NCBI GenBank assembly: GCA_036768485.1
Contig: JAVLUZ010000154.1
Coordinates: forward strand, 2,314,529 to 2,378,528
DNA from: Mermis nigrescens
Taxonomy: Eukaryota; Nematoda; Enoplea; Mermithida; Mermithidae
Length of the DNA stretch: 64,000 bases
Reading direction: 5' to 3'
Positions 1-10,744 of the stretch are shown in pieces. Position numbers and translations under genes: made by a program. Each line of letters opens with the position of its first letter. Positions within the stretch are counted from its first letter, which is position 1. A model generated the notes under the pieces. That model did not search any database, was not told the origin of the DNA, and was given only the letters and a program-made list of their open reading frames with translations.

Positions 1-886
1 TAAAACGGACTTGAAACACTTGGAGTGACTTTTATTTGAATTCTGGATATAATTTCATGCATTTACATAATTTAGAAACCAGTAGGACCACCTTTTGCAT
101 CAACAGTAGCCTGGAAAAGCATACACACAAAATGCGCATTTCTTCAAATTATTCACGTCCAACGAACTTCAAAAATAGATCAGCTTTGTTTTCGGTCTAC
201 TTTTTGATTTTGGATTAAAATTTTCTTCAATCAATGTCTATATTATAGGATAGCTTGAAATTTCAACCAGATTTTAGGCATTTGATTGGAAACGCGTGTC
301 AATTAATGACTTCATTTTTAAGTAAAATATTCCATTGTCACTAATGCAGTGCTGCATGTTTTAAATTGTTTTCTTATAGTGACATCCATTTTTTATGGAT
401 TTCAGCAAGCGTTCTAGACTTGATAGGACATTAAATTTTCTTCTAGGAAATTAAAGTAGATTTGCTGCAAATTTAGGATATTTATGGACGCGAACCAAAC
501 GTTGCGTATCATCAGTGCCTAGCACACAAAAGTATTGAAATAGATCCGCCTACTCCATTTAAACATTATTCGTATCTTTGCCGGGTCACTGAAGAACAAT
601 AATTCTTGACTTTTGTGCAAACTAATTAAATTTTGATCCATCCATAATAGTGACTAAACATGAAAAAAATTAAATTCTTACCAGAAATACATATCCATTT
701 TTTGCTCTTTTACGTTCAAAGAATTTATTGGAGGGCAAAATAAATGCGATATTTCGATTTTTCACCTATGAAAACACCAAGAAGCTGATCGCGCATGTTG
801 GCAACCGAATGAGATATGTAATAGTTCGCTGAAACAATTCAGCGTCACATAAACTGTAGGGGTGCTTAAACTCTTGAGTGGCACTG
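1..886. mobile_element. Possible decayed Tc1/mariner-like element, right end only
   Basis: A terminus-like sequence at about 856-886 reads, on the minus strand, CAGTGCCACTCAAGAG next to a TA-rich flank, resembling a Tc1-type end. The text at 80-130 has the look of decayed Tc1-like DNA. No transposase frame is intact and the matching left end is not visible, so this is a weak call. Confidence 0.25.
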
Positions 887-1477
887 TATATACATGCAAA
901 ACATATAACTTATGCACAGTTCTCGTTTATTTGAAAAAAATTAGTAAATGTTATGGCCGACTAAGAAACAGATCATACTTGCGAACCTGAAACTTTTTAG
1001 CTATTAACGATAACAGAGTTCACCTTTGCCAACTAGCTGTACGCAAGCGACGAAAATTTGACACTTTAGAGCAAAAATGAGCCGCTAAAAAGGCACACTT
1101 TCTACAATTGTACTAAGAAGCAGCCATATCGCCGGGTTTCAGTAGCCCTTCCTGCGGATCAAAACATTCCGGGGGCTCAACTCCCCCTTCCGCCACGAAC
1201 ACGTATGCACACAACGCTGTACGCGGCGGTTGTACATTCTAAGGCGGTGGTTGTGCATCCGACCCGAATGACGTACATACACACATATACAAATTTAGTA
1301 TATATTAGTTTTTGAAGTCATTTTGGCACCAAAGAGCCACACATTTTCGGACTACCTCTACTTCGACTGATTCCCCCTCCCCGATTGACCATGCTGCGCA
1401 TCACTTCGCCCATCGAAATACGATGTTATAACGCATCATAGAAAAACCAGAAACTGAAGGAAAAAGTTGATCTTCAG
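887..1477. other. No recognised feature; GC-richer patch upstream of an exon
   Basis: No gene or repeat was recognised. A GC-richer patch at about 1130-1265 contains two spaced copies of a GGCGGT(T/G)GT motif. Confidence 0.4.
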
Positions 1478-1701
1478 ATTTAGTAGCCACGGTAAAAGGC
1501 GACGAGAGCGTCGAGCAATACTTGATGAGCGATACGGCGTTTTTGACCGAACGGGGCAATCTGACGTTCGAATATCTCGAAAGCGGTCACTTTCGCCATC
1601 TCCACGTTTGCGTGGACAACACAGACGATTGTCCGTGGACGTCAGACGGAACGGGTGGTTGGCGCAGGGCCAAGTTGGAATTAAGCCCCGGAAACCATAA
1701 G
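1478..1701 (+). CDS. Lone internal exon, possible MAM-type extracellular domain fragment
   Basis: An open frame with coding-like composition runs between a cttcag acceptor (exon starts at 1478, first two bases complete a split codon) and an AAG|gtaaaa donor (gt at 1702-1703). That makes 224 nt with intron phases 1 and 0. The protein has a beta-sandwich rhythm: LTFEYLESG, then LHVCVDN, CPWTSDGTGGW, and RRAKLELSPGNHK. The order L-x-F-x-Y, L-x-V, W, G, W-x-x-A, L matches the second half of MAM domains in extracellular adhesion proteins and proteases. Assignment to MAM is inference from this spacing; I do not recognise the parent gene. No partner exons were found within the window. Confidence 0.5.
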
Positions 1702-2329
1702 GTAAAATTAATAAAACTTTTGTATACAAATTTTTTGTTTAATCATTTGATTAGAGTGGCATAGGTGGTCAACAGCCCATTTCTGTGGGTCGGATGTGGC
1801 CAAAACGCCAAAAATAACACTGAAAATTCATTCTTGGAATTTGTCGATCTGGCGGGGGGAGTCCGCCATCCTGAAGGGGTGCAGGCTGACCCCCAACCCA
1901 AAACCTATGTGTGGTAGTGATTAGGGTGCATCGCGTCTGAGTGCGAACTTTAAACTTTGAAACGAGAATTTTATTAACAGCATATATGAAAGTATTAATT
2001 TTAGATTTATTTTATTTTGTATTTGTTTTAGTGTTTTGGTATATAGATATTTATTTGGTATTTATTTTAGAGTGTTTTTCATGAGATTTCCTGAGTAGAA
2101 AAAATCGACAAATCTTACGAGGGCATTTGAGAAACATGACCAAAAAATTTTCAGGCGCTGCGCGCCGGATTTTTTTGTTGTTGATATTTTTTTGTTTTAC
2201 AAAGAGTCAAAGTTCAAGTAAGACACGTTGAACATGTCAAATTTCCTGGCGCTCCACGCGAAATTATTTATTTTATTACTTTTGTTTAAGCTTAGTTTTT
2301 GGAATTAGATATTAGAGTTGAGAATAAGG
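1702..2329. other. Non-coding; small possible MITE near 1760-1915
   Basis: A segment begins near 1768 with CATAGGTGGTCAACAG and ends near 1912 with CCTATGTGTG. These ends resemble the CATAGGTGGGC/CATGTGTG family annotated elsewhere. No target duplication was found. A GGCGCTGCGCGCC palindrome sits at 2154-2166. Confidence 0.35.
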
Positions 2330-3231
2330 TAGACTAAACAATTTTTCTATGTCCAAAAAATTGCTCGCCTAGCAATTGATCGTCTGACAATTGCTCGCCT
2401 ATTAATTGTTTGCCGAACCATTGCTCGCCTAACAATTGCTCGCCGAACAATTGTTCGCGTGTGATTGCTCGTCAATTACTTGTTGAGCATAACTAGGCTT
2501 AGTTACGCTATTTTCCATCAGGTGTAAATCATAAGCATTACATGGGAGATTGGGTGGTAGATTCCCCAGCCAGAGTCAGCCTCCCGATCTCGCCCTACCA
2601 CAAGATTTACGCGTTCGATCGCATTTTTAGGCCATTTGTAGATAGCTTTCGCTATGTTTTTGAGCAAAAATGGAAGGTTATTCACCCTTCACCGTAAACG
2701 GTCGGCTGAGAGCCATAACATTTACGATCTGATTGTCCGCAAGGAATTTAATTGCACTTAGCGGCTCATAAATTGAATGGCCCAAAGTTTAGGGTTTGGA
2801 GACAGCTTAACATTTGCGATGAAGGGTGAATGGCCTTCAATTTTTGCTCCAAAAAATGGCAAAAATCATCCAAAAATGGCCTAAAAATGCAATTTTTTGC
2901 CTTTTGTGATGGCGGGGCGAGATCAGCGACGGCTGACTTTAAATGATAAATCCAGCATCCAAATTTCCCTGCAACACGCAAGACCCAGATCAAAAGAATG
3001 AAATAATGTAAAGCTACCATACTAATTTATGTAAGTGAGTTAAGCTTGTAATGAGCGAGCAATTGCTGGGGAGCAATTTAGGCGAAGGCGAGCAATTTCT
3101 AGACAAGCAATCGTTCGGCGAACAACTGCTGGGCGAGCAATTGTTCGGCGAACAATTGTTAGGTGAGCGATTGATAGGCAGCAATGGTTGGCGAACAATT
3201 TTCCGGTAATCGAATTTTTTAGCATAGTCGA
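2330..3231. mobile_element. Foldback element C: arms of tandem 15-bp units
   Basis: The left arm (about 2365-2470) is a run of degenerate 15-bp units of the type AATTGCTCGCCTAAC. The right arm (about 3052-3205) holds the same units inverted. The interior is also palindromic: GAGCAAAAATGGAAGG near 2663 is mirrored near 2845, and a segment with GCATTTTTAGGCCATTT at 2623 is mirrored near 2880, so nearly the whole 902 bp can fold. Ends are TAGACTAAAC and, inverted, TCGACTATGC. The flanks GAATAAGG (2322-2329) and ATATAAGG (3232-3239) match at 6 of 8 positions, a plausible decayed target duplication. No protein is encoded. Confidence 0.75.
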
Positions 3232-3522
3232 ATATAAGGTTGAGAAATCATTTTGGAGGCCAATTATTTTCCGAATATGATTAAAATCCCATGTAAGTTT
3301 TTAAAATTTTTGATAATCTTTCTGAGTCTTATACTCGACGAAAAACGGTCAAAAGACCATATTCCTGTCGTATACACGAGAATTTAATGAGATAACTTAT
3401 TTTAAAATTTTTGGTCCCTCATAATTAAGAAGACCACCTACGTGTCTGATCCTTGCAGTCGTTCGGGATCTGATCTAATAGACACTTTGTCATTATTTGA
3501 AACAGCATTTTCTTACGTGAGT

Positions 3523-4049
3523 CAAGGGCGGATTAAGAGGGGGCGGTTTGGGGGTGTGCAGTGCGCACTTTCTGTCGCCAAAAAAATGTCTGGGCGCAAT
3601 AGAGAATAGATTTGTTTTTGATAAAATGCTTTTCCTAATTTTTAACTGAGTTCAATAAGATTTTCCAAATTATAAAGTTTTCCAGATTTGATTTTCCAAA
3701 TTTTTCAGTATTCATAAATGACGTTTACTGACTTTCATGGTGTTCTAAAAACCAAGTTTTTATATTAGGAAAGTAATTTACATACGTATCAAAAATTTCG
3801 CAGTTTTAACAATGATTTTCCGAGTATTGTTTTGGCGCATAGTGCCGATTTCGCACTGATTTTTTGCGTTTTTCGTAAAAACTTTCGAAAATGCCTAACT
3901 GTTTTCGAATCAAAAATGATTCTTTCTATCCAAAGACGGCAGAAAACAGCTACTCTAAGTGCAATGCACGGATTTTTGGACAATTTTTTGACACTATTAG
4001 GAAAATTTGGGGTTCTGCTTCCTGTCAGAAAACCCTAAATCCGCCACTG
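3523..4049. mobile_element. hAT-like non-autonomous element, CAGTGGCGGAT-type ends
   Basis: The left end CAAGGGCGGATTAAG and the inverted right end CAGTGGCGGATTTAG are imperfect inverted copies of a terminus used by several elements here. Length is about 527 bp. No target duplication is visible and no transposase frame is present. Confidence 0.5.
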
Positions 4050-4206
4050 AAGGGAAGTAATTTTTCCTTTAATACAATTCATTTTTTAGCAATACATTGA
4101 ATGCCTAGTCCAAGAGGGTTGGCCCGGCAGGCGGAGGGCTTAAATTGAGCTGACAGAATAACAAATTCTAAATCCTTGTAGTCGATAATTACTAATGCTT
4201 TTGCGC

Positions 4207-4384
4207 TAAGGTGCAAACGTAGCAGGCCGTCCTGTTTTGGGGGACCAACACCAATTTTTGGGGGGACTAAGCTCAAAAAAGCCAAGAAATAGCACAAAAT
4301 AACGTTTAAAAAGTCATATTTTTCCGATTTTTCTGAATTTTGGGGGGTCCTTAATCCCCCCTTTCCCCCAGTGATACGTGCCTG
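4207..4384 (-). mobile_element. hAT MITE, CAGGCACGTA family, diverged copy
   Basis: On the minus strand this starts CAGGCACGTATCACTGGGGG and matches the copy at 5425-5590 through its body, including the AATTCAGAAAAATA stretch and the block pairing with TTGTGTTGGTCCCCC. The distal end (near 4207) has decayed and no target duplication is visible. Confidence 0.65.
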
Positions 4385-4794
4385 ATCTTTCAGATCACCC
4401 TCTGTGCATGAAACTGGGAAAATCTGATAAAATTAAGATAGTCGTAAAAGCTGCAACGATTTTGATGGAATAAATGAATTTTTATGTATTAATATTTCAT
4501 TTGAGCTTACGGTTTTGATAAATTAATTTATTGCAAATCCGTGACTTCCGTAAAAATAATTGCTGGTTATCGTTGCTTACTTAAAAAGGTCAAAACATAA
4601 GGTTCGGAGGTTACAAATACTACGATGAACGGTACATATGTACATGTACAGCCACTGGTGTAGGGGATCAGCCAGCCCCAAAAAACTTTTTTTTCGGATT
4701 TATCCATATTTTTTTTATTTTTTAGATTTTCTGGAAAATTGGCCGTCAGGTTTTCGCGGGTAGGGGGGATCATCAGCCAGCCATTCTAGGAGGA
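4385..4794. other. No recognised feature
   Basis: Non-coding DNA between two MITEs; nothing specific was recognised. Confidence 0.4.
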
Positions 4795-4802
4795 GTGGGG
4801 GC

Positions 4803-5060
4803 ATAGGTAGGCAGCACAAAATTTCTGGGGGAAGGGTGCAAGATTTTTCAAAGGTAGAAAAATGGTCTCAAAAATGGTGGTATGGCGAAAAACACCATTT
4901 TTCAACGTTTCTCATCGAGTACTATCCGTTGGCATCAGAACATTGCGAAAAAACGAAAAAAAATTCAAAATTCAAATTCGGGGGGGAGTATTTTGATTTC
5001 TGGAGGTATTAGGCCTTCTGGTAAGTGCTTACCCCACAAACCCCCCTACGCCCACGTGTG
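4803..5060 (+). mobile_element. hAT-like MITE, CATAGGTGGGC/CATGTGTG family, with target duplication
   Basis: Starts (C)ATAGGTAGGCAGC and ends CCCACGTGTG. It is flanked by GTGGGGGC at 4795-4802 and again at 5061-5068. The body contains the family core with TGGTGGTATGGCGAAAAA and the G-run and C-run blocks near its end. An 8-bp duplication fits hAT transposition. Confidence 0.75.
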
Positions 5061-5408
5061 GTGGGGGCCGGGGTATATAATCGTTCAAACCCCCCCCCCC
5101 TAAGCGCACGAACGTATGAAGCTTTGTTTTGTGTCAGGGTTTATTTGCCTAATTATAGTCTGCTCCATTTACCCGAAAGCTATTTCAATATTTTTTTCAC
5201 CGAGGCTACAGTAACTCTTTCTTCCTTGTTTACTGTAGGTTGAAGACAGATCGCTGCAGCAACATAGCAAGGAAGGGTTTTTCGATAAAACTTTTCACGG
5301 CGTAATTTATTCACGTAGGTAATGCAACGTGCAGATGAAATTCTCGCATTCCGCTTATGATAATCAAACTTTAAAAAAATAGACTAACATAAGAAGCCGC
5401 TCGAAACT

Positions 5409-5655
5409 TCAGTTAGTTCAGTGGCAGGCTCGTATCTCTGGGGGAATGGGGGGTTCGGACCCCCCAAAATTCAGAAAAATATGACTTTTTAAACGTTATT
5501 TTGTGCTATTTTTAGGTTTTTTGGGCTCATGTAGTCCCCCCAAAAATTTGTGTTGGTCCCCCTAAAATAGTACGGCCAGCTACGTGCCTGTTCAGTGGTA
5601 GAACGTCTGATTGTAATCAAAGCAATCCGGGTCGGGTTCGGTTCCTGGCCGAGGT
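5409..5655 (+). other. tRNA-like (Pol III box A/B) sequence split by a MITE
   Basis: With the insertion at 5425-5590 and one duplicated octamer set aside, the flanks carry a box A-like TAGTTCAGTGGTAGAAC and, 3' of it, a box B-like GGTTCGGTTCC. These are the internal Pol III promoter motifs of tRNAs and tRNA-derived SINEs. The acceptor stem does not pair and the anticodon arm is imperfect, so it is a tRNA pseudogene or SINE head, not a working tRNA. Confidence 0.5.
5425..5590 (+). mobile_element. hAT MITE, CAGGCACGTA family, inserted in tRNA-like DNA
   Basis: A 166-bp element starts CAGGCTCGTA and ends TACGTGCCTG, near-perfect inverted ends of the hAT CAG...CTG type. The octamer TTCAGTGG is present directly on both sides (5417-5424 and 5591-5598). 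Removing the element and one octamer rebuilds a box A motif, so the pre-insertion site can be read directly. A second, inverted copy lies at 4207-4384. Confidence 0.85.
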
Positions 5656-6240
5656 CTTTATTTATCGCATCTACTGTACTATAACCCCAGCATTGTTTAA
5701 GCGCATGAATCGAGTTTAAATGGATACCTCAGTGCATAAAAAATGAAAGAATGAAAACCGCTCGCCCCCCTCAACTGTGCTTATCTCTCGATCTATAGTA
5801 AATCATCTATTGACGTTTACTGTGGCCCTTAAAAAATTGACTGAAATAGCTCTTGAATAAGTGAAACAGACTGTAAGCACATTTGATTTCGTCATTGTTT
5901 AAGTTTTACTAGCAATTGGACGAATCTCCGTTGTTCGATGAGTGTGATAAAAGCGGGGTATCACTTTAATACGCAAGTCATTTTAGCCCGAAAAATGTTA
6001 GAAAACTATGATTCTAAACCCATTTTACTTTTTCTTCACATTACGCAAAAGTATGGCTGTTAATTTGCTCATTGACTTTGAAACTGCATCCACGTGTCCT
6101 TTGTCCGTTTTCCGACAAATCATATAAGAGTCACCGCTTTTAAGAGGGCGTGATTAATGAATTTTAATTTTTGATATTCATGCAAAACGCTTTATTAGTG
6201 AGGAAAGTTTGCATAAAGTTTAGCTCAGACCTATGCTTAC
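5656..6240. other. No recognised feature
   Basis: AT-rich non-coding DNA; no conserved frame or repeat match was noticed. Confidence 0.4.
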
Positions 6241-6413
6241 CAGGGTTGCCAAGTGCTCTTGTCAAAAAACCCCAATTCTTACCTTAAACTGCCTGAAAAA
6301 AACCTTAACCAATGGTTGAGCATAGGCGCAAAAAACCACGATCGGTAAAAATACTTCCAACGACCTCAAAAAAACCCCAAAATGTAGTAAAAACCCCCAA
6401 CTTGACAACCTTG
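6241..6413. mobile_element. hAT MITE, CAGGGTTGCCAAGT family, copy 1
   Basis: Starts CAGGGTTGCCAAGTGCTC and ends ACTTGACAACCTTG, a slightly decayed inverted end. The body has runs of CCTCAAAAAAACC. Flanks ATGCTTAC (6233-6240) and ATGTTTAC (6414-6421) match at 7 of 8. The same family occurs at 61250-61419 with a perfect duplication. Confidence 0.8.
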
Positions 6414-7606
6414 ATGTTTACGCACAGTTCCGCAAGTGACATGATAGACATTTTCTTCTATTTTTCTAAAGGTCAAAAATTTTGAGGAGGTTGGGGTCGG
6501 CAGCGATTCGCGATGGGGGACAAGGAACCCCAAAACCACCCAAGAAATAATTCAAAAATTTTTGTACTTTTTTATTGAGTTTATTATAGGTAGAATTCGT
6601 CAATCCATTGTTTTCGTAGTGTCTTGATTAATTTCGCATTTTCTATTATTATATAGGTTATTTTCGCGGCTAAAGACATGAGTCATGCCAGAGGAGTGGC
6701 GATTGACAACGTTAGATTGGAAAATACGTTCGGCTCACCAGTTGCGTGCTCGTGATTCTCAACTTATACACAATCAACTTAATTGATCATAACTGCAACT
6801 TATATTATTTATGACTAATAAAACAAAATTAAATACACCTTTTCTAGCGATCTTAATGATTCGGAGTCAAAAATTAATACCTCAAATAAAATATATAATA
6901 CAGTTTTGTGCGCTGAGAACGAATCTAATATTCATTTTGATCAAAAGTTCGTGGAGCTACAGCAATGCAAAGTTTCGGTTTTCGTCATTTTGTGTCATTT
7001 TTACATGTTATCACGTTTTTGTTTGCCAATCCTTCAATTTTCAAATCACGCTAAGGAAACTTCGCAAGATAAATGACCAAAACGACCATTCAATTTTCTA
7101 TAAAAAAATGCTAAAATGATTGACATTGCAATAAAATTTCGGTTTACACAAAAGTGTAAACTTAAGTTTTTAGACAAAGAAAAATTGAGATTTCGCACTA
7201 AAACGCTTCTATTTTATCCAACATGAGCAGGAAACAAGAGATTTTTCACGTGTAGGTGCCTCTGCATAACCCGTCATTATTTCCAAAAAAATAGAAAAAA
7301 GTGGACAGGCTATTCGAACAGGCGTTACACACGATACTCCCTTTAAAAACCACGATTTTGAAAACGTTATTCTTACTGTACAATAGAAACAAAAGACAAT
7401 CAAAGCATTTCACATTTCTCAAAAACAAATTCCTTCGACGCATTCTCATCCAACAAGCATGTTTCTTATGTTAAGTAATTGCTAAAGTGAACAAAGCTAT
7501 AGTGACCTGGAACAAAGCTATAGTTTACAATATAGTATAGTAGTGAAGTGATTCGAAAGTATTAGCAATTCAGCCAATCGGCAAAGAGCAGTTTCTTATT
7601 GCCATT
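6414..7606. other. No recognised feature
   Basis: About 1.2 kb of AT-rich DNA. Short open frames occur on both strands but none has coding-like composition or recognisable motifs. Confidence 0.4.
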
Positions 7607-7867
7607 CATACTTGGGCATGGGGGGCTCTGAAGGTTATGCACCCCCAGTAGGCCAAATACCCCCTTGAAAAAAAAAATTATACTTTTCCCCTAGAATTCA
7701 ATTTTTGAAATTTTTTTGTTTTTTCCGCAATTTTTTGATGCCATTGGATAGTGCTCGATGAGGAACGTTAAAACACGGTGTTTTTCTGCTATACCACCAT
7801 TTTTAAGACAATTTTGAGACCTTTTTAAAGTCTTGTACCCCTAGAATTTGGTACTGCACACTTATGG
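7607..7867 (-). mobile_element. Decayed MITE, CATAGGTGGGC/CATGTGTG family
   Basis: The order and spacing of the G-run block, C-run block, ATTGGATAGTGCTCGATGAG and ACCACCATTTTTAAG segments match the intact copies at 37923 and 61685. The ends are eroded and no target duplication is seen. Confidence 0.6.
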
Positions 7868-8032
7868 ATATGGACCAGTTCTTTTTATACAAGGTTCCAT
7901 TGTACATGTACAAATATGGTCCACAAAAGTCGTTGCACATTTTGTATATGCAAATTTATGGACACTAAAATGTGGTACACTAGCGATTTTAGTGTATTAA
8001 AACAGTGTTTTTCGAATTTCGGCAGTTTATTG

Positions 8033-8932
8033 GATTGTGTCCCAACATGGCCACTAGTCCCAACATGGCCACCGTCCCAACACGGCCACCGTCCCAACAC
8101 GGCCACCGTCCCAACATGGCTACCGTCCAAACAAAGCCACTGTATCTACAAGGCCACTATCACTGTATTTTAATCAGTTAAGTAGGTATTAATAGTTAAT
8201 TACAGGAAGGTAATCAGGCATGGATATACATGTGGCAGCAATTAAATTGATGACTAAAGTTAGTTTTTTTACATGCATAAATAATTTTGCATGCAACGAA
8301 GCATTGTTCTGCACTGTGGTCGGGTTGCGCATGTTGGGCGCATCGGAAACATTAAATATTTGTTAATAGTTTTGAAAGCGGTAGGTAGTCGTCAGTCGGC
8401 ACATAATAACAAAACAAAATACAGCTTAATTCTTGTTCTGAGTCTTTTTAGGTTGTTTTCAACTCGTTTTCTCATTCTGAGTCGTTTTAGGTTGTTTTCG
8501 ACGAGTTTGCTTATGCGGAGTCTTTTTATAGATTGTTTTCAACGCGTTTTCTTATTCTGAGTCTTTTTATGTTGTTTTCGCATTTTTTTGCTGCAGTTCA
8601 GATATGATAGATTACTTTTGCACGTGATCCCTTTGTCTATGTAATTCCAGCGAAAAAGCTTGCTACACAATATAAGAGCCTGTCTAATTTGCCGCCTCGT
8701 TAAAGTACAAATCTACATATCAAAACTTATCAATTACCTTCTTATATTATTAACACCTACTTACGGATCCACTGATTAGAATAAATTGGTGGTGGTGGCC
8801 TTGTCGAGACAGTGGCTTTGTTGGGACGGTGGCCGTGTTGGGACGGTGGCCGGGGACGGTGGCCGTGTTGGGACGGTGGCCCTATTAGGATGGTGGCCGT
8901 GTTGGGACTGGTGACCATGTTGGGACGTTACC
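8033..8932. mobile_element. Foldback element A: arms of tandem 17-bp units, 8-bp target duplication
   Basis: The left arm (8039-8159) is seven tandem 17-bp units of the type GTCCCAACATGGCCACC. The right arm (8797-8926) is about eight units in inverted orientation. Both arms have the same extra A after the outermost unit, so they are copies of one arm and not independent expansions. GTTTATTG flanks the element exactly at 8025-8032 and 8933-8940. The 620-bp interior encodes nothing recognisable. A Y copy at 41345-41375 shows the uninterrupted target. Confidence 0.9.
8430..8580. repeat. Tandem repeat, about 40-bp unit, four copies, inside foldback A
   Basis: Four diverged units contain CTGAGTC(T/G)TTTTA followed by GTTGTTTTCAACG, with spacings of 39, 39 and 41 bp. 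Confidence 0.75.
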
Positions 8933-8946
8933 GTTTATTGAAGCTA

Positions 8947-9112
8947 TAGTCTGTTTCACACAAGTTTAGGCATGAATTTTAAAAACCATGTCCGAGCATA
9001 AGCCGAAAGATTGCGCAGCATTGATTTACTTTATAATCATCGTAATCCGTTGGCTCATGTACTTTAGAAAGAATTCTTAAAATTTATGCCCAAACTTATG
9101 TGAAACAGACTA
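8947..9112. mobile_element. TA-flanked MITE (Tc1/mariner type)
   Basis: Inverted ends of about 38 bp: TAGTCTGTTTCACACAAGTT on the left and, inverted on the right, TAGTCTGTTTCACATAAGTT. TA dinucleotides flank both ends (8945-8946, 9113-9114), as expected for Tc1/mariner integration. It sits 6 bp from the right duplication of foldback A, within the same Y copy. Confidence 0.85.
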
Positions 9113-9400
9113 TAATTTGGGTTTCTGACGCCAAAAAATACTAAAAATTGTCTTAAAACGGCGTGAAGCACCAAGAAATTTTTATTTTTCCATTCTAAAT
9201 GCAAATTCTGTCAATATAACGACATAAAGGACAGACAATTACTCCAATTCGGCGCAAAGCGCCGAAAATTTTCATATTTAAAATCTTTTTACAGTTTTTG
9301 TCTTCCCGAAAATCTTTGTACATGCACAAAGAGAGTCCCGAAAAGTCTTTGTACATCGGGAAAAATCTTTGCCGAATACAAATAAAAAACCGTGATATGT

Positions 9401-9611
9401 ATTATTGCAATTTTTATTGTCTTTATTAATGCTGATGACTCATAAATGGTAATATGTCACTCCTAATTTTCGCCTTTCTGATTGTATTGTACACAACCTA
9501 TAATTTGTTTATTATTGCTAATTGTTCCGCCCAATATATTGATGGCGCATATTTAGGAGCGATCCTCTCTCTGCATACAATGAAGGAAGAATAAAAAATA
9601 ATTGATTCCGC
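9401..9611. other. No recognised feature
   Basis: Short AT-rich stretch between family Y and family X copies. Confidence 0.4.
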
Positions 9612-10201
9612 CCCCCCCCATTGGCCAAAAATGTTAGGCGAGATAAAGAATTGATATGCAATTTGCAATGATTTTTGGCCGTCAGTGACCATAATTTCTC
9701 AAATTTTTCCGGCGCGTAGCGCCGGATGATATCTATTAATGACATTTATTTACTTTTTTGGCGACCTGGAAGCCAATTTCAGTTCATGTAGGTTTCAAAA
9801 CAATTTAAACAGGAGAAACAGCTATTTTTGCATAGTTTTCTTCTATTTTCAATTGAAAATTTCGATGTTTCGCATCAAATGCTATAAATACATGAAATCA
9901 AGCAGTAAATCATGCTTCTAGGCGTGTATCCGCCTTAATTTTACAAATTTTCCGGCGCTCCGCCTCAGATTTTTGTAAAAGTCAAAGAAATTTAATGATT
10001 TTTTCGCACCAAATTGTCGAAAATTTTAAAATTTTCTGAAAAAATATTGCGTCAAAAGTGATTTTATGTAAAAGTATACAATATAAAACACCAAAAAAAC
10101 GCTATTTCGCGCGTTAAGGGCGAATTTTCATACCTATTTTTGACTGTTTTTGGAAATGTTGGGATACCAACCCCCTTAGGAAATACCTAGATCCGCCACT
10201 G
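9612..10201 (+). mobile_element. Family X repeat, copy 1
   Basis: It shares long blocks, in the same order, with the copy at 36267-37513: TTTTTGGCCGTCAGTGACCA, a CCGGCGCGTAGCGCCGG palindrome (9709-9725), TTCGATGTTTCGCATCAAAT, and GACTGTTTTTGGAAA. It ends GATCCGCCACTG, the hAT-like terminus shared with other elements here. It has no intact coding frame. Confidence 0.7.
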
Positions 10202-10740
10202 AGCGCTAAGCCCGAAACATACTTCACGCTGGCGCGGCGAACGGCGCAATTTCGCCGCAGCGGTCGCCGCGCCGAATTCGCGCTGACCCATGGCATACTT
10301 CCTGTCGCCGCGCGGCGAGGCGCGAAGTTTGCCGCGCCACATTTCAAGGCATACTTCAAGCAGCTCAAGGCATACTGTAAGCGGCCGCCGCACGCTAACC
10401 AAATTCGCTAAAGTCCTATTTCTTTGCCACTTTTCATAGCATACTTCACCGCGCGGCGAGAAGCAAAAAATGTTTATTTTTAGCATTTTTTCGAATTTTT
10501 CCGCCGTTCCGCAGAAGTCCAAACGTTTGGACTTTCCTCGCGAATGCTAATGAGGTGCGCCGCATCGATCTGCTCTGAATCTATAATGAAATACGTATCT
10601 ATGTGAGCGCAAACGATCTTCGTCGATTTCGAAATATCATAGAAATACGTAAGTGGCTGTACTGGATTTGTACGTTTTTGATCGGACTTTCTCCAATTTG
10701 TTGTGTAGCTTATTGCGTACATCTTAGGTAGCGCGTTAGC
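10202..10740. other. GC-rich patch with inverted CG clusters and a 20-bp palindrome
   Basis: From 10202 to 10470 the sequence is much richer in CG than its surroundings, with GCCGCGCGGCGA-type palindromes spaced by repeated CATACTTC motifs (near 10217, 10292, 10348, 10438). A perfect 20-bp palindrome AAGTCCAAACGTTTGGACTT lies at 10515-10534. A minus-strand frame at about 10540-10690 looks somewhat coding (contains LTYFYDIS and AHIDTYFIIDSE) but I do not recognise it and its splice sites are poor. Confidence 0.45.
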
Positions 10741-10744
10741 GCGT

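Larger units (their letters stand above)
7875..9400 (+). mobile_element. Family Y repeat, interrupted by foldback A and a TA MITE
   Basis: The segment 7875-8032 and the segment 9113-9400 together match the Y copy at 41190-41870: a TACATGTACAAA palindrome block, the AAACAG(G/T)GTTTTTCGA block, TTTCTGACG, an (A/C)GGCGYGAAGC palindrome, and a terminal block with AAGTCTTTGTACATCGGG. The break falls where two other elements inserted. Y has no coding frame; its ends resemble CACTGTTTTTGTTTTGTAC, so it is probably a non-autonomous DNA transposon. Confidence 0.65.

Noticed and set aside
10480..10722. Possible coding exon on the minus strand
   Set aside because: Partly protein-like text but poor splice sites and no recognised family; kept only as a remark in the GC-rich patch entry.
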